This document shows positions 10,831 to 19,845 of a stretch of 27,314 nucleotides of DNA, piece by piece. The position numbers and the translations under genes were made by a program. The notes below the pieces were generated by a model that made no database searches, was not told the DNA's origin, and saw nothing but the letters and a program-made list of their open reading frames with translations. How positions within the stretch are numbered: position 1 is the stretch's first letter; each line of letters begins with the position of its first letter. Where the stretch lies: assembly GCA_032718475.1 (NCBI GenBank), contig JAUCBJ010006201.1:1-27314 (forward strand), given 5' to 3'. Origin of the DNA: Nemertoderma westbladi (lineage: Eukaryota; Xenacoelomorpha; Nemertodermatida; Nemertodermatidae).

Positions 10831-12225
10831 TCCATATCTACACAGATAGATGATGATGACATTAATGGCAACATGGACATAATTATTAGAACATGTGCCA
10901 GCCAAATCATATCAGATGATGATGATGATCCAAAAGTCTCCAAGATACATCTCGTAGACCCTGTCATAGAAGACTTAAAGATAGCAGCAAGAGATGATTC
11001 TGACTATCAAAATCTGATTAAATCTATAGAGGAAGGATTCGAATGCCAAGAGGCACCGACCGCATTTGTTCAACTGTTCAAGAACATTTGGTACCAATTG
11101 TCAACAGATGACAACCTGATACTAGTTGGTAGACGAATAGTTATCCCACGTAGCAAGCGGATAGATGTCCTACACCGTCTACAAGATTCCCATCACGGAA
11201 TTGAAAGAAGTAAAAGAAGAGCCAGAGAAACAGTTTACTGGCATGGTCTTAATAGTGAATGAACACAAATGGTATTATCATGTGAGAATTGCCAACTTCG
11301 ACTTCCAAGTAATCCCAAGGAGCCTATGATTAGGAGACCCCTCCCATCTCGTCTATTTGAGGCAGTTGCCACTGATATCTTCTATCACGCTGGTCATACT
11401 CATCTTATATATGTAGATCGATTATCGGGATTCCCTTTCCTAACTAGATGGGCACATGACCCGACATCACTGCAGGTAATTGACCAATTCAGACAATACT
11501 TCGTCACTACTGGTGTACCAGTTTCTTTAGAATCTGATGGTGGTCCACAGTATATCGCTAAAGTTTTCAAGGATTTTCTCAATGATTGGGGAGTTGTTTG
11601 GAATCCCTCTACACCTTACAACCCACAGTCAAATGGATTGGTGGAGGTAACTGTGAAGGCAGTCAAAAACCTTGTCGCCAAATCTGATCATGGAAGCATC
11701 ACATCCGACAAGTTCTTACAAGGATTGCTCGAACTCCGCAATACACCTCAGATTGATGGTAGATCACCAGCCGTCATACTTTATGGTCACCCTCTTCGCT
11801 CCAAAGTACCTGCTCATCATAGTTCATTCGCAATGGAATGGCAATGTTCAGCAATAGAAGCTGACAGAATTGCAAGAAGAAAGGTGAAAAGAAGTAAAAT
11901 TCATTATAACCGATCAACACACCCACTAAAAGTACTCCAAATTGGTTCAAATGTCTTAGTACAAAATCCGAATACCAAACTATGGAACAATGTAGGAATT
12001 GTTGTTAGCGCTGGTCCAAACAGGGATTACCACATTAAGATGTCTTCAGGTCGTACCCTGTGGCGGAATCGACGGTTTATGAGGCCATACATAGAAACTG
12101 ATACCCCATTATCAATAGACAATGCACCAAAATATATCAACCAGAAGGACACTACTGAAGTAATCAATAATGACATCCGAAGAAGCGATCGAATAAGAAA
12201 ACCGATAGTTCATTTTGGTATCTAA
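10831..12225 (+). pseudogene. pol: Gypsy integrase
   Basis: An N-terminal zinc-binding type region spans about 11060-11300, with a DSHHG-type His pair and CENC as the Cys pair. It is broken by TGA at 11260. The catalytic core in the 11269-12225 frame keeps an acidic triad: D in VATDIF, D in LESDGGPQY and E in NGLVEVTVKAV. The C-terminal part (WRNRRFMRPYI) has the basic, beta-rich character of Gypsy integrase ends. No chromodomain is seen. The frame ends at TAA 12223-12225, 45 bp before the polypurine tract. Integrase joins the cDNA ends to target DNA. This is the best preserved module of the element. Confidence 0.85.
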
Positions 12226-12270
12226 ACATTATTTAAGCCGAGACATCGTTCTTTAAACTCTGCTCGACTT

Positions 12271-12280
12271 AAAGGGGGGA
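12271..12280 (+). promoter_or_regulatory. Polypurine tract
   Basis: The ten-base purine tract aaagggggga lies immediately before TG at 12281. This is the standard position for plus-strand DNA priming in LTR retroelements, and the TG is the expected LTR start. Confidence 0.75.
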
Positions 12281-12390
12281 TGATAGATTCCCATTAGATG
12301 ATTCCCATTCCCATGTTTTTATGATAAGCATTCAATGAACTATAACAGGTGGCGGGAAATTCAAAAGTATATATAGGAGTTACTTTTAAT
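12281..12390 (+). repeat. 3' LTR start, interrupted
   Basis: The LTR begins TGATAGATTCCC after the polypurine tract. A TATA-like tatatatagg lies around 12369-12378. Similarity to an inverted copy elsewhere (15947 downwards) begins abruptly at 12391, so the LTR is interrupted there by a HINE-like element. The rest may resume after 15405. Without a 5' LTR I cannot confirm where it ends. Confidence 0.55.
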
Positions 12391-14941
12391 AGGAGCCCGC
12401 TCGACAGGCGGGATACTTACTGTAAAACTCTGCGGGATACTTACTGCAAAAATCTCAGGATATATAACACTGACTGACTGACTGACTGACTGACTGACTG
12501 ACTGACTGACTGACTGACTGACTGACTGACTGACTGACTGACTGACTGACTGACTGACTGACTGACTGACTGACTGACTGACTGACTGACTGACTGACTG
12601 ACTGACTGACTGACTGACTGACTGACTGACTGACTGACTGACTGACTGACTGACTGACTGACTGACTGACTGACTGACTGACTGACTGACTGACTGACTG
12701 ACTGACTGACTGACTGACTGACTGACTGACTGACTGACTGACTGACTGACTGACTGACTGACTGACTGACTGACTGACTGACTGACTGACTGACTGACTG
12801 ACTGACTGACTGACTGACTGACTGACTGACTGACTGACTGACTGACTGACTGACTGACTGACTGACTGACTGACTGACTGACTGACTGACTGACTGACTG
12901 ACTGACTGACTGACTGACTGACTGACTGACTGACTGACTGACTGACTGACTGACTGACTGACTGACTGACTGACTGACTGACTGACTGACTGACTGACTG
13001 ACTGACTGACTGACTGACTGACTGACTGACTGACTGACTGACTGACTGACTGACTGACTGACTGACTGACTGACTGACTGACTGACTGACTGACTGACTG
13101 ACTGACTGACTGACTGACTGACTGACTGACTGACTGACTGACTGACTGACTGACTGACTGACTGACTGACTGACTGACTGACTGACTGACTGACTGACTG
13201 ACTGACTGACTGACTGACTGACTGACTGACTGACTGACTGACTGACTGACTGACTGACTGACTGACTGACTGACTGACTGACTGACTGACTGACTGACTG
13301 ACTGACTGACTGACTGACTGACTGACTGACTGACTGACTGACTGACTGACTGACTGACTGACTGACTGACTGACTGACTGACTGACTGACTGACTGACTG
13401 ACTGACTGACTGACTGACTGACTGACTGACTGACTGACTGACTGACTGACTGACTGACTGACTGACTGACTGACTGACTGACTGACTGACTGACTGACTG
13501 ACTGACTGACTGACTGACTGACTGACTGACTGACTGACTGACTGACTGACTGACTGACTGACTGACTGACTGACTGACTGACTGACTGACTGACTGACTG
13601 ACTGACTGACTGACTGACTGACTGACTGACTGACTGACTGACTGACTGACTGACTGACTGACTGACTGACTGACTGACTGACTGACTGACTGACTGACTG
13701 ACTGACTGACTGACTGACTGACTGACTGACTGACTGACTGACTGACTGACTGACTGACTGACTGACTGACTGACTGACTGACTGACTGACTGACTGACTG
13801 ACTGACTGACTGACTGACTGACTGACTGACTGACTGACTGACTGACTGACTGACTGACTGACTGACTGACTGACTGACTGACTGACTGACTGACTGACTG
13901 ACTGACTGACTGACTGACTGACTGACTGACTGACTGACTGACTGACTGACTGACTGACTGACTGACTGACTGACTGACTGACTGACTGACTGACTGACTG
14001 ACTGACTGACTGACTGACTGACTGACTGACTGACTGACTGACTGACTGACTGACTGACTGACTGACTGACTGACTGACTGACTGACTGACTGACTGACTG
14101 ACTGACTGACTGACTGACTGACTGACTGACTGACTGACTGACTGACTGACTGACTGACTGACTGACTGACTGACTGACTGACTGACTGACTGACTGACTG
14201 ACTGACTGACTGACTGACTGACTGACTGACTGACTGACTGACTGACTGACTGACTGACTGACTGACTGACTGACTGACTGACTGACTGACTGACTGACTG
14301 ACTGACTGACTGACTGACTGACTGACTGACTGACTGACTGACTGACTGACTGACTGACTGACTGACTGACTGACTGACTGACTGACTGACTGACTGACTG
14401 ACTGACTGACTGACTGACTGACTGACTGACTGACTGACTGACTGACTGACTGACTGACTGACTGACTGACTGACTGACTGACTGACTGACTGACTGACTG
14501 ACTGACTGACTGACTGACTGACTGACTGACTGACTGACTGACTGACTGACTGACTGACTGACTGACTGACTGACTGACTGACTGACTGACTGACTGACTG
14601 ACTGACTGACTGACTGACTGACTGACTGACTGACTGACTGACTGACTGACTGACTGACTGACTGACTGACTGACTGACTGACTGACTGACTGACTGACTG
14701 ACTGACTGACTGACTGACTGACTGACTGACTGACTGACTGACTGACTGACTGACTGACTGACTGACTGACTGACTGATTATCAAGGTTCAGGCACTTCCT
14801 GCCCGGCGATTATGTTGAAATAGTAAATTGCTTTGGTGGTTCATAATTGCGTTACAAAATATCAGATCGATTCTAAGTGTGGTATTCGATATATTTCGTT
14901 TTTTGAAATTATTTTGTCGCAAAATTAAAAGCAATGGTAAA
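12391..14941 (-). mobile_element. HINE/pearl-like element copy 1, with giant microsatellite
   Basis: Read on the minus strand this is the same element as 15669-15947. It starts tttaccattgc, has about 165 bp of 5' sequence, a (TCAG)n array, two copies of a 24-bp core repeat ending cagtaagtatcccgc, and a terminal hairpin formed by cccgc and gcggg, ending ggctccta. The flanks differ between copies, which shows mobility. A tetranucleotide array next to core repeats and a 3' hairpin is the architecture of Helentron-associated elements such as DINE-1 of flies and pearl of bivalves. That assignment is by architecture only. No coding capacity is present. Confidence 0.55.
12469..14776. repeat. Perfect (ACTG)577 microsatellite, 2,308 bp
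   Basis: An uninterrupted ACTG repeat with exactly 577 units by coordinate. Every 60-base line is identical. The minus strand lacks stops in any frame (TCA GTC AGT CAG), which produces a spurious 807-codon Ser-Val-Ser-Gln frame at 12361-14784. The plus strand has TGA in every frame. The homologous element at 15669 carries only five units. Confidence 0.97.
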
Positions 14942-14943
14942 TA

Positions 14944-15403
14944 GGATATATGTAGAAAGTTCTTAAAAATAATATTCTTATTGTTTTTATTACATAGGAC
15001 TAGAAAGCCAGCAAGCTGGCTGGAAGGAGCCCGGGGGAAGAATCCTATTTACACGAATCCTAATTACAAATAAACCTTGTCGGTCAGCAGTAAGTAAACT
15101 AAACAATTGTCTAAACTATAAGGCGTGGGGCTAGCTGACTTTGTGGCTCGTCCCACATAATAAAAAATGAAACTTTGTATGACAGCACACCCGGTTCTTT
15201 GAAATTTGCGTGATTTGAGTTTTTGCTCGCACCACTATTTGTAAGAAATGTTAAAACTTATCTTACAGTATGCCAATGTAGTAATGGTATTAAAATATAA
15301 TTAAATTAATTTACACTATTAATGCTTCAGCTAAAAAATGATGCTAATCCTATGTAATAATAAAAATAAGAATATTATTTTTAAGAACTTTCTACATATA
15401 TCC
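14944..15403. mobile_element. TA-flanked hairpin MITE, split by a Helitron-like insert
   Basis: Arm 14944-14999 (starting ggatatatgtagaaag) and arm 15348-15403 are inverted copies, each 56 bp, with only a few mismatches. Both outer ends abut TA (14942-14943 and 15404-15405), the target duplication of Tc1/mariner-type MITEs. Rejoined, the arms would form a 112-bp nearly perfect palindrome with no interior. Between them sits the 348-bp element at 15000-15347, exactly at the palindrome centre, between A (14999) and T (15348). Confidence 0.7.
15000..15347 (-). mobile_element. Non-autonomous Helitron-like element, copy 1
   Basis: On the minus strand it ends with a 16-nt hairpin (AGCCAGC, loop TT, GCTGGCT), then TTCTAG followed by host T. 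CTAG after a terminal hairpin with a 3' flanking T is the Helitron 3' signature. Its 5' end on that strand reads TTAGCATCATT after host A, compared with TCAGCATCATT in copy 2. The inside is non-coding. It is homologous along its whole length to 15948-16291. No target-site duplication is expected for this class. Confidence 0.6.
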
Positions 15404-15405
15404 TA

Positions 15406-15668
15406 TACAAAATAATCAGCCCAATGATTCGTGGAATAATAATATAATCCTACTGCAGTTGTATATTTTATTTTGTTTATTGACAACTCAACTATTTTCT
15501 GTCTAACCCTGAGAGCTGATAAAGGTTGTGTAGACTCAGCCAGCAGCCAGCAGCAGGAGGGGTGTAGTCAAGAAATTCTGCTTTGATATAATTCCATTTC
15601 AGGCAGCCCTGTACTCAACCATTACTACACAGCTATATAGCTGCTGCAGCTCAGGGAGGAGTTGTTAC
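15406..15668. other. Spacer, possibly remaining 3' LTR
   Basis: No gene and no recognised repeat except short cagcagccagcag runs near 15541-15558. It could be the remainder of the Gypsy 3' LTR displaced by the nested elements, but there is no second LTR to compare. Confidence 0.3.
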
Positions 15669-15947
15669 TTTACCATTGCTTTTAATTTCGCGACAAAATA
15701 ATTTCAAAAAACGAAATATATCGAATACCACATATAGAATCGATCTGATATTTTGTAACGCGATTATGAACCACCAAAGCAATTTACTTTTAAAATTTCA
15801 ACAAAATCGCCAGGCAGGAAGTGCCTCAACCTTGATAATTATCAGTCAGTCAGTCAGTCAGTGTTATACAGTATATCCTGAGATTTTTACAGTAAGTATC
15901 CCGCAGATTTTTACAGTAAGTATCCCGCCTGTCGAGCGGGCTCCTAA
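15669..15947 (+). mobile_element. HINE/pearl-like element copy 2
   Basis: An inverted homologue of 12391-14941. It has the same 5' tttaccattgc start, with five TCAG units at 15842-15861. The 24-bp core repeats lie at 15881-15904 and 15905-15928. The hairpin cccgcc...gagcggg lies at about 15924-15940. The end ctcctaa is immediately followed by a Helitron-like insert. The 14-bp string gttgttactttacc occurs just over the 5' boundary (15661) and again at about 16369, so a tandem or duplicated start may lie downstream. An open frame at 15676-15984 is a chance reading of this repeat. Confidence 0.55.
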
Positions 15948-16291
15948 TCAGCATCATTCTTTAGCTGAAGCATTAATAGTGTAAATTAATTAAATTATAT
16001 TTTAATACCATTACTACATTGGCATACTGTAAGATAAGTTTTAACATTTCTTACAAATAGTGGTGCGAGCATATATCAAATCACGCAAATTTAAAAGAAC
16101 CGGGTGTGTTGTCATAGCAAAGTTTCATTTTTTATTATGTGGGACAAGCCACAAAGTCAGCTAGGCCCACGCCTTATAGTTTAGACAATTATTTAGTTTA
16201 CTTACTGCTGACCGACAAGGTTTATTTGTAATAGTCTTGTAAATAGGATTCTTCCCCCGGGCTCCTTCCAGCCAGCTTGCTGGCTTTCTAG
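15948..16291 (+). mobile_element. Non-autonomous Helitron-like element, copy 2
   Basis: It starts TCAGCATCATTC after host A (15947) and ends with a 16-nt hairpin at 16270-16285, then TTCTAG at 16286-16291 and host T at 16292. The A^T target, the 5' TC, the hairpin and the CTAG all fit the Helitron rule. The hairpin lies closer to the end (6 nt) than is typical (about 10 nt). It is homologous to copy 1 at 15000-15347 but in a different host context, which defines both ends. Confidence 0.65.
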
Positions 16292-16559
16292 TTATATAAT
16301 ATATAAGAGATAATGTACAGGTGAAAAGGTACTACTGTATTACCGGTATCGTACTGCCGTACCTCAGGAGGTTGTTACTTTACCGGAATGTTATTATCCA
16401 TGATTGAAGTGATTAACTATATATAACAAACATTATTATTGGTATTAAGATGTTTTACATATGATTCAGTTACTCGCTTTTGCATCTGCCTGTTGACTGC
16501 TGCCTGATTATTATTATTTGCTTGACTGCTGACTGCTGACCGCGTTCCTTTCTATTTCT

Positions 16560-16775
16560 GCAATCAATGCCTGGTTAAATACCAAGGTAGGACACAAATA
16601 CAGCACTTTGGTTCCCATTCATCGACCACTGAAGGATGAAAGCCATGGTTGGGCTAGGCTGCAGATTGAAAGCACTGTGCCCAATCAGGGCTGCCTCATC
16701 TAGGGATCGAACCAGGGCTTCCCATTGGAAGCCCAGGAATGTCACCATACTAGCAGCTTGGTCTACTGTAGCGGC
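16560..16775 (-). mobile_element. tRNA-derived SINE
   Basis: On the minus strand a perfect B box (GGTTCGATCC; plus strand 16704-16713) lies 39 bp after an A-box-like TAGTATGGTGAC (plus strand about 16741-16752). Between them is a perfect 8-bp stem with a 4-nt loop (16715-16734), where a tRNA would have its anticodon arm. The region downstream to about 16575 is a non-tRNA body. The 78-codon minus-strand frame at 16575-16811 is incidental. The exact 3' end and target duplication are not resolved. Confidence 0.6.
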
Positions 16776-16862
16776 CAAATTCAAATCCCTATCCCTATTC
16801 AAATTTGCCAACTATTTTTACGTACTACAACAATAGTAGGTAATAACGTCAAAATCAATAGA

Positions 16863-16903
16863 TATGAATTTTCAATATCATATGAATTTATTGAAAATTC
16901 ATA
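16863..16903. repeat. 15-bp perfect inverted repeat, 11-nt loop
   Basis: The arm tatgaattttcaata (16863-16877) pairs perfectly with 16889-16903. It is A/T only apart from two G/C pairs. The role is unknown. Confidence 0.75.
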
Positions 16904-17488
16904 AAATAACTTTTTTTTAGATATGAGTTGTTTTAAAAAGTATACAAATCAAGTTGGCCGTATTGCCAGAAAAGTAGATATAGAAAATATGGATCATTAG
17001 GTCTCAGGTTAGTATCAATAGACAAAAATATATGAGACAGCATTGTAATCCGCATTACCTCAAAATAGTAAAAGCATTTTTTCCTCGGCCTAGAAAAAAA
17101 TATCCTTTACTCGATCGAAAATCATCGAAAATGCGGATTTATAGACGGACAAAAAAATGTTAGTTTCTTTTTGTACAATAAATAGTCATTATAGAGGTCA
17201 CAAAAACTGTAAGTTTTAATTGGATGCGACTTGTTCACATGATATAATTGATTTTATTACAATATTAGTTAGACAAGTTGGAAGGATAACATAGGCCTAC
17301 TTTTTACTTTATTTTATTTTATTTATAAGCGATCTTACTACTGTAGTATAGATACAAGCGCAAACATTTTAAATTTAAAATGTTGTAGTGGTGTTATATC
17401 GCAGGACGCCACCAATTCGCAAAGCGAGTAGAGTGGTTGACGCCCTTTGGATGTGAAATTATGAAATGATATGATACGGTCACACACA

Positions 17489-17553
17489 TATATATATATA
17501 TATATATGACTCCAAGCTGCCCCCATCAGACCAATCCCCCCCCCCCCCCCCCC
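17489..17553. repeat. (TA)n microsatellite and C18 homopolymer
   Basis: TA dinucleotides occupy 17489-17507. An 18-base C run occupies 17536-17553. The two are 28 bp apart. Confidence 0.9.
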
Positions 17554-17696
17554 TCGTCCCCTCTGAACCCAGACCCCACAAAATCCTGAAATACACAATC
17601 GTACGAAAATACGAGAATAAATCAGAATATAAATGTTGCGAGGTTTATAAAATCAGTAGATCGGTCAGTATAATATGTATATTGTGTTGGGAATTA

Positions 17697-17740
17697 GTTA
17701 CCACCTAGCCCAAACAGACGTCAGACCTCCGAACATTGGA
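17697..17740. repeat. Dispersed 44-bp direct repeat, copy 1
   Basis: Matches 18496-18539 with two differences. It begins gttaccacctagcccaaac and ends gaacattgga. The copies are 799 bp apart in the same orientation, and the similarity stops abruptly on both sides. Confidence 0.85.
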
Positions 17741-18495
17741 GAACAGAACAGAACATAATTCTTGTAGCGTCTGTAAAAAAAATATTTAATTACGTAATTT
17801 AGATAATAATAATTTTGTATTACATATATAAAATTATTCGAATTCTGAATTTTTTTATTATAGTAATTTATAAAATAAGCTGTTTGAATAATTAATTTAG
17901 GTTGTAATATTTAGGATGTCTATATTCATTACAGATCAAATATATTATATATGCAAACATAATTTCCAAAACTATCTCAAAATTTATAAAACTATATTGC
18001 GAATCACTTTGTAACAATGTTACTTTATATTGTCTTTAAGGTAAACACTAGAGTCTCACACCCCTTTAACTACAAAGAAATATTGAATCAGGGCATTAAG
18101 CCCAAATTAGTACCTTCCAGACCCTAGGCCTAGGGCCATCAAGGAACACAAAACAAAACAAACAAAAAACACAAACAAAATATATTATAACATGCTCCAC
18201 ATACAGGTATCTAACGCAACCCTAACCCTAAAACCTAACCGCCATACACTAAATGATACCGTTAATAAACTGCACAATAGCTAAGCCTATATTCTATGAG
18301 AAAATATATAACAATTTTGTCGCCGTGAAAGAGGAAGGACTAGGGCAAAAATAATTAATTTGTGAAAAATATGGTTGCGTTTCGGTGTCTTGGACCATTA
18401 CGCGCTAATCCTCGACACCTCATCAGCTGGACAGGGAATTAACCAAGCCTATCTATATTGCACCATTGACCTAAATTAATCGCACCATCAACTCA

Positions 18496-18539
18496 GTTAC
18501 CACTTAGCCCAAACAGACGTCAGACCTCAGAACATTGGA
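18496..18539. repeat. Dispersed 44-bp direct repeat, copy 2
   Basis: Second copy of the repeat at 17697-17740. Confidence 0.85.
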
Positions 18540-19608
18540 ACCCTATAGGCCTACGGTAAGTAAACATGTTACCAATGGAAAACTGGTAGTTTGCTAGAGC
18601 AAACACACAGTACAAAAATTATATAAGGTTTGACAATATGCATAGTTATATACATTCTAGCAATGTTTTGTTTATATCTGATTTTGATAATTACATTTTT
18701 CGTTTAATGTGGACAATATTTATCGTGCGAGTCAGTATTTGATCGGTTTTCTGTACCCCGTTATGTGTGAATTTATATTATCAATAAACAAATCTAATCT
18801 ATAAGTTTGTTAACACTCCCCAACTTCGTGGCTCACCTGACAACATTAATTAATCAAACGATATTAGCTAATATTGATAAATGTAGTTGAAGATATAAGG
18901 AATGCTGCTGATTGGCTATACGTATAACTATTATATTTTAATAATAGTTAAGGGAACCATTTCTATTATATTGGTTTTACAGGCACTGTTCGCCAACATT
19001 GCTATACAAGGTCCAATATATTTTTATATTAAAGTTCATTATTTTATAATTATGATTGTTTAGGCTGAACTATTGCGGTAAGAAATATTTGTCATATTTA
19101 TATGATATTACGATTATCTGCCTGTTGCTTTACAAACACAATTCTCTGATGTAAATTCCCAAGGATATCTTAATCAACATTTATAAAAAATATTTATATC
19201 TATATTATAATCATTACTAATGTTTGTATTATTTTGTATATTATTTTACGAAATTATATAAAATAAGTTATCGTTTAAAAAAACGTAGTTATATATTTGC
19301 GTAGATATATATAATTAAATGTTGTAAACTTTTTGACAACTTGTTAGTTAGTTTATTGACAAAAGTAGCTATAGATAAATTACGTGCGTATGAGATTTAT
19401 TTTTTGAGATTTATTTATTTTTATTTATACCGAGTGGTCGTACACATTAATTATAACAATAATTGCATTATTTTTAATTCGCAGGGTAAGCATTTAATAA
19501 TTTAATAATTTATATTAAAGGGATTTAGTTTTTGAATGTTGATAGTGCACTGATAGTAGTTGGCAGTAGCCGAAGCTAGTTTTGTCAACTGCTATCAACG
19601 ACCAGTTC

Positions 19609-19635
19609 GGGGGGGGGGGGGGGGGGGGGGGGGGG
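19609..19635. repeat. G27 homopolymer upstream of the caspase gene
   Basis: Twenty-seven consecutive G, about 210 bp before the start codon, in otherwise AT-rich DNA. It can form G-quadruplexes. A spurious Gly-rich frame (19560-19766) crosses it. A pyrimidine-rich tract ending in tttttag at about 19749 could be a 3' splice site for a 5'-UTR exon; this is inference. Confidence 0.9.
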
Positions 19636-19845
19636 TACTAGCCTATCCAACCAGCAACAGCTCAGGCGATTTCCCTTTTCCCTTTTTACCCACAAAGTAC
19701 TGTATATTTATTTTACTTTTTATTCAATTAATTTATTTTGTATTTTTAGGATATGAAATTGGATAAAATCGCTATAACGACGATAAAATCGCGTACAGCA
19801 TAAATCAATTAATAACAACATAAATTATAAAGCTTCTTTTATGTT

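Larger units (their letters stand above)
7699..12390 (+). mobile_element. Ty3/Gypsy LTR retrotransposon, inactive copy
   Basis: In order: gag-like fragments, an aspartic protease, reverse transcriptase, RNase H, integrase, a polypurine tract and the start of a 3' LTR. Domain order PR-RT-RH-IN is the Ty3/Gypsy (Metaviridae) order, not the Copia order. From 9307 to the final stop at 12223-12225 a single frame is kept, with three nonsense codons inside: TGA at 9700, TAA at 10453 and TGA at 11260. The protease frame is offset from the RT frame, with a stop at 9224 and a frameshift around 9300. Gag has several breaks. The 5' LTR is not recognised and the 3' LTR is interrupted after 110 bp by another element. 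The copy is relatively young by ORF preservation but cannot be autonomous. Confidence 0.9.
16904..19608. other. AT-rich intergenic DNA upstream of the caspase gene
   Basis: No gene found. It holds a (TA)n run at 17489-17507, an 18-C homopolymer at 17536-17553, a dispersed 44-bp direct repeat (listed separately) and two telomere-like ccctaa units near 18218-18230. The minus-strand frame at 17338-17598 is a reading of the C-run and TA-run. Confidence 0.5.

Noticed and set aside
12361-14784. 807-codon minus-strand open frame of Ser-Val-Ser-Gln repeats
   Set aside because: It is the translation of the ACTG microsatellite; a tetranucleotide without stop words is open in all three minus-strand frames.
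12391-15347. Single large inverted duplication between 12.4-15.3 kb and 15.7-16.3 kb
   Set aside because: The two homologous blocks are not in the order expected for an inversion; separate insertions of a HINE-like and a Helitron-like element explain the order and the ends better.
18218-18230. Telomeric repeat (ccctaa)
   Set aside because: Only about two units; too short to be called an interstitial telomere.
19560-19766. Gly-rich 68-codon frame before the caspase gene
   Set aside because: It reads through the G27 run and has no ATG; it is not in frame with a domain.
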